From Bacillota bacterium (lineage in GTDB: Bacteria > Bacillota > SHA-98 > UBA4971): a DNA stretch of 45,720 bases. Both the position numbers and the translations under genes were made by a program. This document shows positions 1 through 8,341 of the stretch, piece after piece (positions within the stretch are counted from its first letter, which is position 1; each line of letters begins with the position of its first letter). Location of the stretch: NCBI GenBank assembly GCA_029551185.1, contig JAKPFY010000053.1, positions 1 through 45,720 of the forward strand, read 5' to 3'. The notes below the pieces were generated by a model. The model saw nothing but the letters and a program-made list of their open reading frames with translations, had not been told where the DNA came from and searched no databases.

Positions 1-1249
1 CTTTGACCTTCATACTTGCTACCGGCAGATTCAACACACTTGCCTTCATTTTCAGCCAACCGGGATGCCTCGCGCCGTTCCCTACAGCCCTGATCTCGGT
101 TGTGTTCCCCGAATCCTTCCACACCTCCATGCTCCGGCGCATGGCATACGCGCAACCTTCGAGTACTGCACGGACCATATGGTAAGACGTATGCTCAGGG
201 CGAAGCCCGAGGAAAGCGCCTGTCGCTTCCGGAAACGCACAAGGACTGCGTTTACCTACAAGATACGGCAGAAACACAAGCCCGGATGCTCCCGGCTTTG
301 AGTGATTCAACGCCTCGGCAACCGTCCCGCTCCAATCATGCTCGCTCAGGTATACGTCAGGAAACAGACAAGACATGGCCCAGGCGAGACATCCGCCGCT
401 GTAAGATACCGGAGAGACTATTAATCTTTCCTCCGGGATCACGTGTTTTACAGTCTGTAAGCTGCAGCCGTCAGGGGCCACCAGGGACACGCATGTAGAT
501 GTACCGGTGGAGTCACATATCAAGCCGGGTTCAATTACGCCTGCGCCTAAAGCCTCGACAAACGCGTCAACACTCCCTGCAGCCACAGGTATCCCCTGGG
601 GAAGGTCTGTCGCCTCGTGCGCTTCCTTTGTTACTCGTCCAATAGGTTCCCATGGATCCGCCACCCTAGGAAAGAGTCCTAGGGCAGGATCCGATAGGCT
701 GATGTCGCCTGTATCATCCAAGTACCACTCCATGCATGACGCGGCAGATGAGTCAATCCGCATTTCCCCTGTAAGCCTTAACCCTATGTAATCCTTAGGT
801 TGCAGTACACGAATACCGTCTTTTTGTGCCTCTCCTTTACCCGAACATTCGAGTTGCTTATATATCCACTTGGAAGTAGCCTCAAAAGACGGTCCACTGC
901 AGGCATTCCGGCAATCGCCAATCATGAGAGGCCTGGGATCCATCCAAGTTACTACATTACCGACGGGAACGCCGTCAGAGTCTACTGCCAGAAGGGACGG
1001 GCCGTGCCCGGCAAGACCCACGCCTACGACACTCTGAGGATCACATCCTTGAAGCACCTTCCGGATGCAAGAGGTCACGATCTGCCACAACCTGATAGGA
1101 TCCTGTTCAGGGACATCAGAACCGCATCCCTTTACATATGATTCCTTAGCCGGACAGCGTGCTTGGCGCAAGCTCCCGTCTGAACCCCACAGCAACACTT
1201 TAACTGCTGAGGTACCTATATCTATCCCCATGAGAGAGAAGTCACGCAT
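1..1249 (-). CDS. FGGY-family carbohydrate kinase (3' end cut by window edge)
   Basis: Reading the minus strand from an ATG at 1249 gives an open frame to the left edge, about 416 residues without a stop. The N-terminus has the FGGY phosphate-binding loop GIDIGTSAVKVLLW. Further in are GVGLAGHGPSLLAVD and TWMDPRP, and the C-terminal half has AAGSVDAFVEALGAG and DSTGTST, as in xylulokinase-like sugar kinases. FGGY kinases are usually about 500 residues, so roughly 80-90 are missing. The family phosphorylates sugars or polyols with ATP; the substrate cannot be read here. The start overlaps the dehydrogenase stop by 8 bases (1242-1249), so it is the last visible gene of the operon. A second ATG at 1231 is an alternative start. 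Confidence 0.88.
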   Translation of the reverse strand, partial: MRDFSLMGIDIGTSAVKVLLWGSDGSLRQARCPAKESYVKGCGSDVPEQDPIRLWQIVTSCIRKVLQGCDPQSVVGVGLAGHGPSLLAVDSDGVPVGNVVTWMDPRPLMIGDCRNACSGPSFEATSKWIYKQLECSGKGEAQKDGIRVLQPKDYIGLRLTGEMRIDSSAASCMEWYLDDTGDISLSDPALGLFPRVADPWEPIGRVTKEAHEATDLPQGIPVAAGSVDAFVEALGAGVIEPGLICDSTGTSTCVSLVAPDGCSLQTVKHVIPEERLIVSPVSYSGGCLAWAMSCLFPDVYLSEHDWSGTVAEALNHSKPGASGLVFLPYLVGKRSPCAFPEATGAFLGLRPEHTSYHMVRAVLEGCAYAMRRSMEVWKDSGNTTEIRAVGNGARHPGWLKMKASVLNLPVASMKVK

Positions 1250-2285
1250 TACCATCAACCTTAAGAAGTATCTTCAGCGCCTCCCCGGAAGACGCCATAT
1301 CAAAAGCCTCTTTCGCCTCGTCAATATCAAATTCGTGTGTAATAATGCCACCTACATCTATAGTGCCGGAGGTCAACATCGTAAGGGCAGTGTGGAACCT
1401 GCGCGGCGTGAAGCCGAAACTCCCTGTGACAATGACTTCGTCGTAATGGAGGATGTGCGGGTCTATAGTTAAGCCGGATCCACCGGGCAACCCGCCGAAT
1501 ATGTTTACCACGCCTCCCTTTCTGACACAGCCGAACCCCGAGTTCACCGCATCTACGGTTCCAACGCAGACAAACACCTTATCAGCGCCTACTCCGTCTG
1601 TTTCATCCTTCACCCATGAAGATACGTCAGCCCCTTCATCCCAATGGTCGAAAACAAGAGCACCGCTTTCAGCTGCCTTGCTCCTTCTTAATGCATTGGG
1701 CTCGCTCACGAGGATCTTCGAAGCCCCTATTGTCTTACATAGTTCAAGCATAAGAAGGCCCATTGGTCCTGCACCGATTATCATGACAGTATCCGAAAGC
1801 CCCACATGGGAGTCAAGAACCGCGTTCACACAACAAGCAAGGGGTTCAGAAAGGCAGGCGAGTTTCAAGTGCTTATCGGACGGAACACGAAACGTCCCTT
1901 TACTCAGAACCTCAGATGGAATTCGTACATACTCCGCAAAAGCCCCTTCAATCCAGCCTTTATTCTCGCAAAGCTCCTCTTTGTCTTTACGGCAATACAC
2001 ACACCCATAGCACGGCACGTATGGCGCGACTGCAACTTCATCTCCCACTGCAATATCAGATTTCTCAGGCTTGCCTTTGATTTCAACTATCCGTCCCACT
2101 ACTTCATGACCGAGAATGCACGGAGGGGTAAACATGTGATGCCCACGTCTATATGTTTTGACATCAGTTCCGCAGAGACCGCAATAGGATACCTTAAGAA
2201 GCGCGTCGCCTTGTTCCTTAAGTACAGGAGCCTCAACGTTCTCGATCCTAAGATCCCCAGGGCCATGATACACAACTGCTTTCAC
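1242..2285 (-). CDS. Zinc-dependent MDR alcohol/polyol dehydrogenase
   Basis: A 347-residue medium-chain dehydrogenase of the sorbitol/threonine dehydrogenase type. It has the catalytic zinc Cys in SYCGLCGTD, the GHE motif in CILGHEVVG, the structural-zinc cysteines in the CYGCVYCRKDKEELC stretch, and a Rossmann glycine motif IIGAGPMGLL. It should oxidise a secondary hydroxyl with NAD(P). I start it at the GTG at 2285, because AAGGAGG sits about 8 bases upstream, inside the end of the aldolase gene; a TTG at 2312 would add nine residues with no good ribosome site. It lies between the aldolase and the FGGY kinase, which suggests oxidation of the same sugar or polyol intermediate. The substrate is unknown. 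Confidence 0.9.
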   Translation of the reverse strand: MKAVVYHGPGDLRIENVEAPVLKEQGDALLKVSYCGLCGTDVKTYRRGHHMFTPPCILGHEVVGRIVEIKGKPEKSDIAVGDEVAVAPYVPCYGCVYCRKDKEELCENKGWIEGAFAEYVRIPSEVLSKGTFRVPSDKHLKLACLSEPLACCVNAVLDSHVGLSDTVMIIGAGPMGLLMLELCKTIGASKILVSEPNALRRSKAAESGALVFDHWDEGADVSSWVKDETDGVGADKVFVCVGTVDAVNSGFGCVRKGGVVNIFGGLPGGSGLTIDPHILHYDEVIVTGSFGFTPRRFHTALTMLTSGTIDVGGIITHEFDIDEAKEAFDMASSGEALKILLKVDGNA

Positions 2286-2287
2286 AG

Positions 2288-3055
2288 TTATCGTCCCTCC
2301 TTGCAAGGGCAATCCCTGTGAACGATCCCCGATAACTCCCTGACCTTCCTGGCAGGATCATCAGCCTGATACACGTTGCGCCCAAACGCAATCCCTCGAG
2401 CCCCTGATGCCATGGCTTCTCTAACTATAGTGTCAGGGTCCTTGACCTTTGGACCCCCCGCTATTACAATCGGAACCCTCGAAGCCTCGACTATCTTCTG
2501 AAACCCCTCTCCTGTGTAATACGTCTTTATCGCATCTGCCCCGAGTTCGTATCCGACTCTTGCGCACACGCTTATCCACTCAGGATCGAAGCTATGTGAA
2601 AGATCGTATGGGATAACTTCCGCAAGGACCGGAATGCCCAGGGCGTGTGAATCTGATACCACCTGACCCATTATTTCAAACATCTCCTGCTCATACTCTG
2701 AACCTACCAGCAGCATGATGCAGACAGCGTCTGCACCGAGCCGACATGCTTCCTCAACAGAGCACACCAGTGTATGAAAAGCCGGATTCGGACTGAATTT
2801 CGTGGAACCTCCGGTCACCCGGACTATGAGACCTGCTTTCCCGGCATAGCTCTCCCACTCAGTTGCAGCCATGCCAGGGTTAACGAGGATAGCGTCACAC
2901 CCTCCTTCAACTACTTTTTGGACTGCAAGAGAAGGGTCATACAGCCCGTCCACAGGTCCCATAAAACCTGCGAAATCCAGCGGACATATGACCGTCTTTC
3001 CGTCCTCTTTGAATATCCGGCGAAGCCTAACATCTGTACCGGTCATTGCTGGCAT
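2288..3055 (-). CDS. DeoC/FbaB/LacD-type class I aldolase
   Basis: A 255-residue (beta/alpha)8 class I aldolase. The Schiff-base lysine is K177 in GADAIKTYYTGEGF. A phosphate-binding end follows: VIAGGPKVKD and then GIAFGRNVYQADDP. This pattern is shared by archaeal-type fructose-bisphosphate aldolase, LsrF, LacD-like tagatose-bisphosphate aldolase and aminodideoxyheptulosonate synthase, so the substrate cannot be fixed. It overlaps the upstream ADP-ribosylglycohydrolase gene by 29 bases and ends just before the dehydrogenase start. The ribosome site AAAGGAG is only two bases from the ATG at 3055 but 11 from a second ATG at 3046, so the true start may be 3046. Likely role: retro-aldol cleavage of the phosphorylated product of the kinases in this operon. 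Confidence 0.85.
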   Translation of the reverse strand: MPAMTGTDVRLRRIFKEDGKTVICPLDFAGFMGPVDGLYDPSLAVQKVVEGGCDAILVNPGMAATEWESYAGKAGLIVRVTGGSTKFSPNPAFHTLVCSVEEACRLGADAVCIMLLVGSEYEQEMFEIMGQVVSDSHALGIPVLAEVIPYDLSHSFDPEWISVCARVGYELGADAIKTYYTGEGFQKIVEASRVPIVIAGGPKVKDPDTIVREAMASGARGIAFGRNVYQADDPARKVRELSGIVHRDCPCKEGR

Positions 3056-4055
3056 ATCTCCTTTCCCTGACAGCTACGAGAATCGCGGTAAGCCTTTCAA
3101 AATCCAGATTGTTTACCTTTCGGACAGTGTCCACCCATCCTTCGGGGAAAGCCCGAAGACCACTGTATGCGCCTGATAACGCCCCGACTATGGACGCAAG
3201 CGTATCTGTATCACCGCCCAGGTTTGCAGCAGCCGGCACAGCTTTCTTGGGATCACCCTTATGTAGGACATAAAGGCCTATGGCAGTTGGGATAAGCTCT
3301 GTAGGATTCATTCCCGCTCCGCATGTGGTGTAGAGGAGATCTTCCGCTTCTTCGGTATTTCCGCTTTCATCCACAATCCTCAGGGCAAGCTCAATTCTTG
3401 TGCTCACCAGTGTGCCTGCCCACTGAATGCCCAAGCGTTCACCGTACCGGGCACCGTAAAGCGCGGCATCTACTACTTGATCCAAGGACCTTGCAATCAA
3501 AGCAGCAGCCACCCCGCAGCACACTGCGCACGCCCCTGCAATTGCTATGTTTACGCCATGTGTCGGAAGGCAGGACAGGTAACATTCTTCGGCTGCCTTC
3601 TCCAGATCCGGCGAATTCACTATCCCAATAGGCGCAACACGCATTGCAGCGCCTACAGTACTCCCTGCTGATCCGGTCTGACGAGGGTCTTCTCCCGCCT
3701 TCAGCCTCTCCAAGGCCTTACGTGAGCTGGGCCCTAAGACTGACGATTCATAGGCATTCGTCTGCTCCGCCCACTTAAGATACGCCTCTCCTGCCACTTC
3801 CGGGGTTATCCTTCCGTGAGCATCCAACGCCTCGATAATGGCAAGGGTTTGTTCTGTGTCGTCTGTGATTCTCCCTGCCGTCATTCCCGCATGGATGTGA
3901 CCTGGGCGCGGCGGACAAAATCCTTCTATCCGTCCGTATACATTGCGGATTTCTTCGCAGGTCATGAACTCTGACGGCATCCCCATTGCATCCCCGATTG
4001 CGACTCCTGCAACTGCTCCTGCTATTTTGTCAGGCTCTATGTTACATCTTGGCAT
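3027..4055 (-). CDS. ADP-ribosylglycohydrolase (DraG) family protein
   Basis: A 342-residue all-helical DraG-family protein. The metal-binding signatures are present: GDAMGMPSE near residues 21-29, TDDT near 64-67, and GGDTDTLASIVGAL near the C-terminus. Classical members remove ADP-ribose from proteins, but many family members sit in sugar or nucleoside gene clusters and probably hydrolyse small N-glycosides. Escherichia coli yegTUV is the known parallel: transporter, DraG-family hydrolase, PfkB kinase. Here it overlaps PfkB by 14 bases and the aldolase by 29, so translation is likely coupled. The inferred job is cleaving the N-glycosidic bond of an imported compound or its phosphate. GAAGGAG lies about 11 bases before the ATG. 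Confidence 0.88.
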   Translation of the reverse strand: MPRCNIEPDKIAGAVAGVAIGDAMGMPSEFMTCEEIRNVYGRIEGFCPPRPGHIHAGMTAGRITDDTEQTLAIIEALDAHGRITPEVAGEAYLKWAEQTNAYESSVLGPSSRKALERLKAGEDPRQTGSAGSTVGAAMRVAPIGIVNSPDLEKAAEECYLSCLPTHGVNIAIAGACAVCCGVAAALIARSLDQVVDAALYGARYGERLGIQWAGTLVSTRIELALRIVDESGNTEEAEDLLYTTCGAGMNPTELIPTAIGLYVLHKGDPKKAVPAAANLGGDTDTLASIVGALSGAYSGLRAFPEGWVDTVRKVNNLDFERLTAILVAVRERRYASNDRYRC

Positions 4056-5004
4056 TTTGCAGGAACTCCTTCAACTCTTCGCCTGAGGGCATAGCTTCCC
4101 TTGCGCCAACCTTCCGGATAGCCAAGGCTGCACAGGCGTTTCCGCGCATCAAGCATTCAGCTGTATCCATACCTTCCAATAAGCCTGTGATGAACCCCGA
4201 AGTGAATGAGTCTCCTGCGCCGGTCGTATCTATGACATCCGGTATAGAGAAGGCAGGAGCGCGGAATACTTTGTGATGGCACTCACCGTATCCGGAGGCG
4301 CTGTCGCAAAAGTGGCATTCGGATCCGTCGGATCCCAGTGTAACCACAACATGCCCCACACCGCATTCTAAGAGACGACCTGCGCCCTCAGTATGTGAGG
4401 CGGACGATGTAACCGCTGCCAGTTCCCCGCGGGAAAGCACGACATAGTCACATGACTTTATCAATCCTGTAAGAGTCGCTTTGTCCATCCATGAAATCCC
4501 GCCTCCGGGACCGTAGATGATAGTGGCGCAATGGCGCCTTGCAACTTGGATTGCCTCGAGAGCCACATTCGGCAGAACCTCACCGATGTACAGGACCTTC
4601 GCATTCACCATGGCCTCGTCCGGAAACTCATCAGGTTTTTGGAGGATAGCTTCTCCTCCTAGCGAGTAAATGACTCTTTCGCCGGTTCGGTCAACAGCGA
4701 TTATGGTCTGGGCGGTTCTGCCTCCTTCAATCTCTGTGAGCCACCTGACATCAACCCCGTCGGATTCGAACGCCTGGCGTAGTTTGCGTCCATTTTCATC
4801 GTCTCCAGTCCGCCCCACGAATCTGGATCGATAGCCGAGGCGTCCAATTCCGGCTGCTATGTTGGCAGTTGACCCGCCTGCAAAGAACCCTGCTTCTCCT
4901 TCGGCAAATACCATCTCATCAGGTTCCGGGAGCCTATCCACGGTAAACATCATGTCCATTGCGCACGCGCCAAGACAGACTACAGCTTCATCCGGTCCGC
5001 CCAT
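4042..5004 (-). CDS. PfkB-family carbohydrate/nucleoside kinase
   Basis: A 320-residue ribokinase-like protein. The substrate-side motif GGSTANIAAGIGRLG is near residues 43-57, and the anion-hole and catalytic-base motif DTTGAGD is at about 259-265, with D265 the predicted base. The family phosphorylates ribose, nucleosides, fructose phosphates and related compounds; the exact substrate is not readable. The ATG is one base after the EcfT stop, with GGGGGCG about 8 bases upstream, and the 3' end overlaps the DraG-family gene. An importer next to a PfkB kinase and a glycohydrolase suggests trapping of a newly imported nucleoside or sugar by phosphorylation. Confidence 0.9.
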   Translation of the reverse strand: MGGPDEAVVCLGACAMDMMFTVDRLPEPDEMVFAEGEAGFFAGGSTANIAAGIGRLGYRSRFVGRTGDDENGRKLRQAFESDGVDVRWLTEIEGGRTAQTIIAVDRTGERVIYSLGGEAILQKPDEFPDEAMVNAKVLYIGEVLPNVALEAIQVARRHCATIIYGPGGGISWMDKATLTGLIKSCDYVVLSRGELAAVTSSASHTEGAGRLLECGVGHVVVTLGSDGSECHFCDSASGYGECHHKVFRAPAFSIPDVIDTTGAGDSFTSGFITGLLEGMDTAECLMRGNACAALAIRKVGAREAMPSGEELKEFLQNAKM

Positions 5005-5005
5005 C

Positions 5006-5839
5006 CTAAAGCGCCCCCAACTTGAATACAGCGAGACAAACTATACTTGCTACAAGGCCCCCGACGGAGAAAATAACCATGAGCCGATCAGATACGCGCA
5101 TTTGGTAAGGTCTTATCATTGTAAAGTTTTTGCTGTATCCGAATGCCCGGGATTCCATTGCCAAAGCCATTGTGTCAGCCATGGAAAGGGCATTGGCAAA
5201 AAGGGGAACCAGCATACTTGAGGTCTTCTTCACCTTCTCTGTAAAGGAACCTGAATCGAAGTCAACCCCTTTGGATCTCTCCGCATCTCTTAAGGTAGCA
5301 AGCTGTATCTGGATAACAGGCACAAACTTGGAGGCGGCTGAGACCACGAACCCGGACTTGTAGGAAACGAACGGAAGCCGCACAATAATCTGTACTACTT
5401 CAGAAGGTGATGTCACGTACCCGAAAACCGATATTGTAATAAGGACAACAAAGACTTTAAGAGCCATCGAGAGCCCGTAAATGAGTCCGCCGATTCGTAC
5501 AGGCCATGCCGGGCCTATCATGGGAATCCAGCCGGGTATCAGATGGAACGCAACCCTCTCCGGATTTGCAAGCCAAACAACTTTGGGGACATATGTAGCG
5601 CCTTGGATCAATGTGATTACGACTGTGACGATAAGAAGGAACATGAATGTCCCTTTCATTTTCGCCCAAGGGAACTGTCCGATACAGCCGATTATCACGG
5701 TCACCAAGCCCAATCCCAGAAGATAGACGGGATCCGTCCAAATAATGCTGATAACTATCGTCGCGACCAGCCAAATAAACTTAGCCCTGGGGTCAAGCTT
5801 ATGTATTGGCGTTTGTTTGCTTTCGTACTCGACAATCAT
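5006..5839 (-). CDS. ecfT: ECF transporter transmembrane component EcfT
   Basis: A 277-residue integral membrane protein with about five to six hydrophobic segments. It has the N-terminal EcfT signature HKLDPRAKFIW. The two cytoplasmic coupling-helix motifs end in the Ala/Ser-Arg-Gly patterns ERSKGVDF and MESRAFGY, which contact the two ATPase domains. EcfT couples ATP hydrolysis to toppling of the S component. The start overlaps the ATPase stop as ATGA (5836-5839), typical of translational coupling, and the gene is followed after one base by PfkB. Having its own T, A and S genes makes this a dedicated (group I) ECF system and not one that shares a common module. Confidence 0.92.
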   Translation of the reverse strand: MIVEYESKQTPIHKLDPRAKFIWLVATIVISIIWTDPVYLLGLGLVTVIIGCIGQFPWAKMKGTFMFLLIVTVVITLIQGATYVPKVVWLANPERVAFHLIPGWIPMIGPAWPVRIGGLIYGLSMALKVFVVLITISVFGYVTSPSEVVQIIVRLPFVSYKSGFVVSAASKFVPVIQIQLATLRDAERSKGVDFDSGSFTEKVKKTSSMLVPLFANALSMADTMALAMESRAFGYSKNFTMIRPYQMRVSDRLMVIFSVGGLVASIVCLAVFKLGAL

Positions 5840-7572
5840 TTGCCGGCCACCTCTCGATTCATCCTTGATGATCTCTTGAGCCTGTCGGCTGCCTCATGCG
5901 GAGTCAGCAAGACCTCGCCCCATAAAATGTCAGATACATCAGCAATTTGAGGCCTTCGCAAATATGCGTGTTCCATAAGTTCAGGCTGTGAAAAAACCTC
6001 GCGCGGTGTTCCTTCCCCGATTACCCGTCCGTTGGCCATGACCACGACCCGTTTTGCGTAGAGACTGACTATGTTCATGTCGTGAGTGATTATTAATATG
6101 GTCTTGCCTTTCTCCCTGCGCAATCTTTCCAAGTAATCCAGTATCTGAAGGGACTCCAGCCAGTCCAGACCGGTGGTAGGCTCATCCACAATGAGTATCT
6201 CGGGCTCCATTGCCACCACAGAAGCTAAAGCAAGCCTCTGTCTCTCGCCCTTTGTGAGGTAACGCGGCCATACTTGCCTGTACTTATCAAGTCCTATGTC
6301 AAGGAGGATATCGCGTATAGCCTCCTCCATTTTGTCTTTATCCATCCCAGTATTCATTGGCCCGAATCTCAGCTCCTCCTCTACAGTGTCACAAAAGAGC
6401 TGTTCATCCGGGTTCTGAAACACATACCCAACTTTGGAGCACAGTTTCCAAGTGGGCTCATTTAATGCTGACTTGCCGAAAAGGCGGACATCCCCTGCCG
6501 AAGGCCTGAGCAACCCGTTGAAATGTCTGGTCAGAGTCGTCTTGCCGGCACCGTTCTGCCCGACGATAGCTACGAATTCACCGGGATATATCTTGAGGTT
6601 TGCACCATCAAGCGCTTTGACTCCCATAGGGTATCGGAACTCAAGATCGACTGCTTCCACGATAGGCGTTATGTCTTGAGCTCGCTCGTTGCTTGCGTCA
6701 ACTTCCCGATTCGGGCCGCTGCTTGCCAAGGTATCAGACAAGACATCAAAAGCCCCGCTTTTGACGATTGATACTGCCTCTTCCACTGAAAAAGGTGTCC
6801 TGTCAGCACCTATGAGGTTTCCGAACTCGACAATGCCAGGCACTCTTATGCCCACTTCCCTCAACTCATCTACATCTGCAAAAACCTCTTTCGGCGTGCC
6901 TCCGAGAACAAACTCCCCTGATTTCATGACAAAGACCCGATCCGCCAGCTCAAGTATGTCATCAACCTCTTGCTCTATCAGGATGACAGTCATTCCGAAG
7001 GACTTGTTCAGGTCACGTATTATTGAAAAGACACGGGCTTTGCCTTCGGGATCCAGCATGGATGTAGGCTCATCCAGCACCATAATCTTGGGAAGCATGG
7101 CATAGACTCCCGCGATAGCTGTCGCTTGTTTCTGCCCGCCTGAAAGGCGATGCGGCGCCCTTTGCTCAAGGCCTTGTAGTCTCATGTCTTCTATGGCTCT
7201 CTTGATCCTCTGCATGATTATTTCATAGTCGAATCCAAGGTTAGCCGGCCCGAAGGCTACGTCTTCTTCTACTGTCATTCCGAAGAGTTGCGTATCCGGG
7301 TCCCCGAATACCAATCCTACCCTGGACGCCATCTGTGCAGTTCCCACCTGATTCGGGACCTGACCGTCAACGACCACGTCTCCTGTGAGTTTCCCCTCAA
7401 TGAACCGAGGAACTGTGCCGTTAATGACACATGCTAAGGTGCTCTTTCCTGCGCCGGTAGGCCCGAGTATAGCTACGCACTCGCCCTCTTTCACATCAAG
7501 GGAGACTCCTTTTAAGGCTTGCCGTTTTGAGCCCTTATAAGAAAAGGTCACGTCTTTAAGTGAAACAATCAT
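5836..7572 (-). CDS. ECF transporter ATPase, fused EcfA-EcfA'
   Basis: One polypeptide of about 578 residues carries two complete ABC ATPase domains. The first has Walker A GPTGAGKST, signature LSGGQKQ and Walker B with D-loop VLDEPTSMLD. The second has GQNGAGKTT, the altered signature LTKGERQR and VDEPTTGLD. Most ECF systems encode the two ATPases separately, so this is a fusion, as in some dedicated systems. A linker of about 40 residues joins the domains. I place the start at the ATG at 7572; GGAG is only three bases away, and a TTG at 7581 with GAGAGG about 8 bases upstream, or a GTG at 7590, would add only three to six residues. It powers the importer formed with the flanking S and T genes. 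Confidence 0.92.
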   Translation of the reverse strand: MIVSLKDVTFSYKGSKRQALKGVSLDVKEGECVAILGPTGAGKSTLACVINGTVPRFIEGKLTGDVVVDGQVPNQVGTAQMASRVGLVFGDPDTQLFGMTVEEDVAFGPANLGFDYEIIMQRIKRAIEDMRLQGLEQRAPHRLSGGQKQATAIAGVYAMLPKIMVLDEPTSMLDPEGKARVFSIIRDLNKSFGMTVILIEQEVDDILELADRVFVMKSGEFVLGGTPKEVFADVDELREVGIRVPGIVEFGNLIGADRTPFSVEEAVSIVKSGAFDVLSDTLASSGPNREVDASNERAQDITPIVEAVDLEFRYPMGVKALDGANLKIYPGEFVAIVGQNGAGKTTLTRHFNGLLRPSAGDVRLFGKSALNEPTWKLCSKVGYVFQNPDEQLFCDTVEEELRFGPMNTGMDKDKMEEAIRDILLDIGLDKYRQVWPRYLTKGERQRLALASVVAMEPEILIVDEPTTGLDWLESLQILDYLERLRREKGKTILIITHDMNIVSLYAKRVVVMANGRVIGEGTPREVFSQPELMEHAYLRRPQIADVSDILWGEVLLTPHEAADRLKRSSRMNREVAGK

Positions 7573-7639
7573 AGGCTCCAAATGGAACACCTCTCACATC
7601 TTAAAACTTTAGTCCTCACCTGTCCCCACCTGTGCTCAT

Positions 7640-8275
7640 TCAGGCTTCGGGCTCTATATGCTCGTCTATTTCGCGTTTCCCTTCTTTTTGAGCTGTCCTC
7701 AGAGCCTGTGCCACTGTCAGGCCGACTGCCGCGTTTACCGCTGAGCCAATTAACTGGGATGGCAGCAAAGCAATCATTAGAGCGGGACCTATCATAATTA
7801 CCCATGGACCTAAGCAAGTCACTGTGTTTACTATCGTGCCGACTATAATTGCAAATATAACATTAGTCTTCTTCGCCACAAACACCCCGAGTGTCACTGT
7901 AAAAGCCATTGCGCACATATAGATCGGAACCATCGGGAACCAACTGGCGAAGCCCCCCAAAGCGTTTGCTAAGAAGGTTCCTATGGCAGCTACCGTGGCA
8001 CCGACAGGCCATCCGAAATACGCAGCAGCAAAATAGCCGGCAGCAGCATCAAGGGCAATGGTGGTAGCAGGTCCGGGTATCTTAATCATCGCGCCTGCCC
8101 CTGCCACTGCAGCCAATATCGTGACACGGGAGATTGTGCGCGTATCCCATACGACACTGTGTTCTTCAGGATACTGATTACTCAATACGCCTCCGAGAAG
8201 CCTCATCAAGAGCAGATAACAGACTGCCAATACGTATGACACTCCAAGCCCTAAAGCTCCTTGCCCAAGCGGCAT
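7640..8275 (-). CDS. ECF transporter substrate-binding (S) component, specificity unknown
   Basis: A 211-residue hydrophobic protein between the regulator and the ATPase genes. The core begins near residue 50 with a helix leading into IKIPGPATTIALDAAAGYFA, a pattern seen in S components, and is followed by about five more membrane segments. Before this core is one extra predicted membrane segment (about residues 8-30), so it may have seven spans and not six. S components bind vitamins, metals or nucleoside-like compounds with high affinity; this one does not match a specificity I can name. The ATG at 8275 has AAGGGGG upstream. Its place in an operon with PfkB and DraG-family genes argues for a glycoside or nucleoside-like ligand. 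Confidence 0.8.
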   Translation of the reverse strand: MPLGQGALGLGVSYVLAVCYLLLMRLLGGVLSNQYPEEHSVVWDTRTISRVTILAAVAGAGAMIKIPGPATTIALDAAAGYFAAAYFGWPVGATVAAIGTFLANALGGFASWFPMVPIYMCAMAFTVTLGVFVAKKTNVIFAIIVGTIVNTVTCLGPWVIMIGPALMIALLPSQLIGSAVNAAVGLTVAQALRTAQKEGKREIDEHIEPEA

Positions 8276-8341
8276 TCAGATTACCCCCTTAACTTGATTT
8301 GACCGATCTAAACAGGACGGATACCGTTAAACCACATGCAG

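Noticed and set aside
3-1472. Several plus-strand open frames over the left-edge kinase and dehydrogenase
   Set aside because: The minus strand codes for clear FGGY kinase and dehydrogenase motifs; the plus frames are shadows without motifs.
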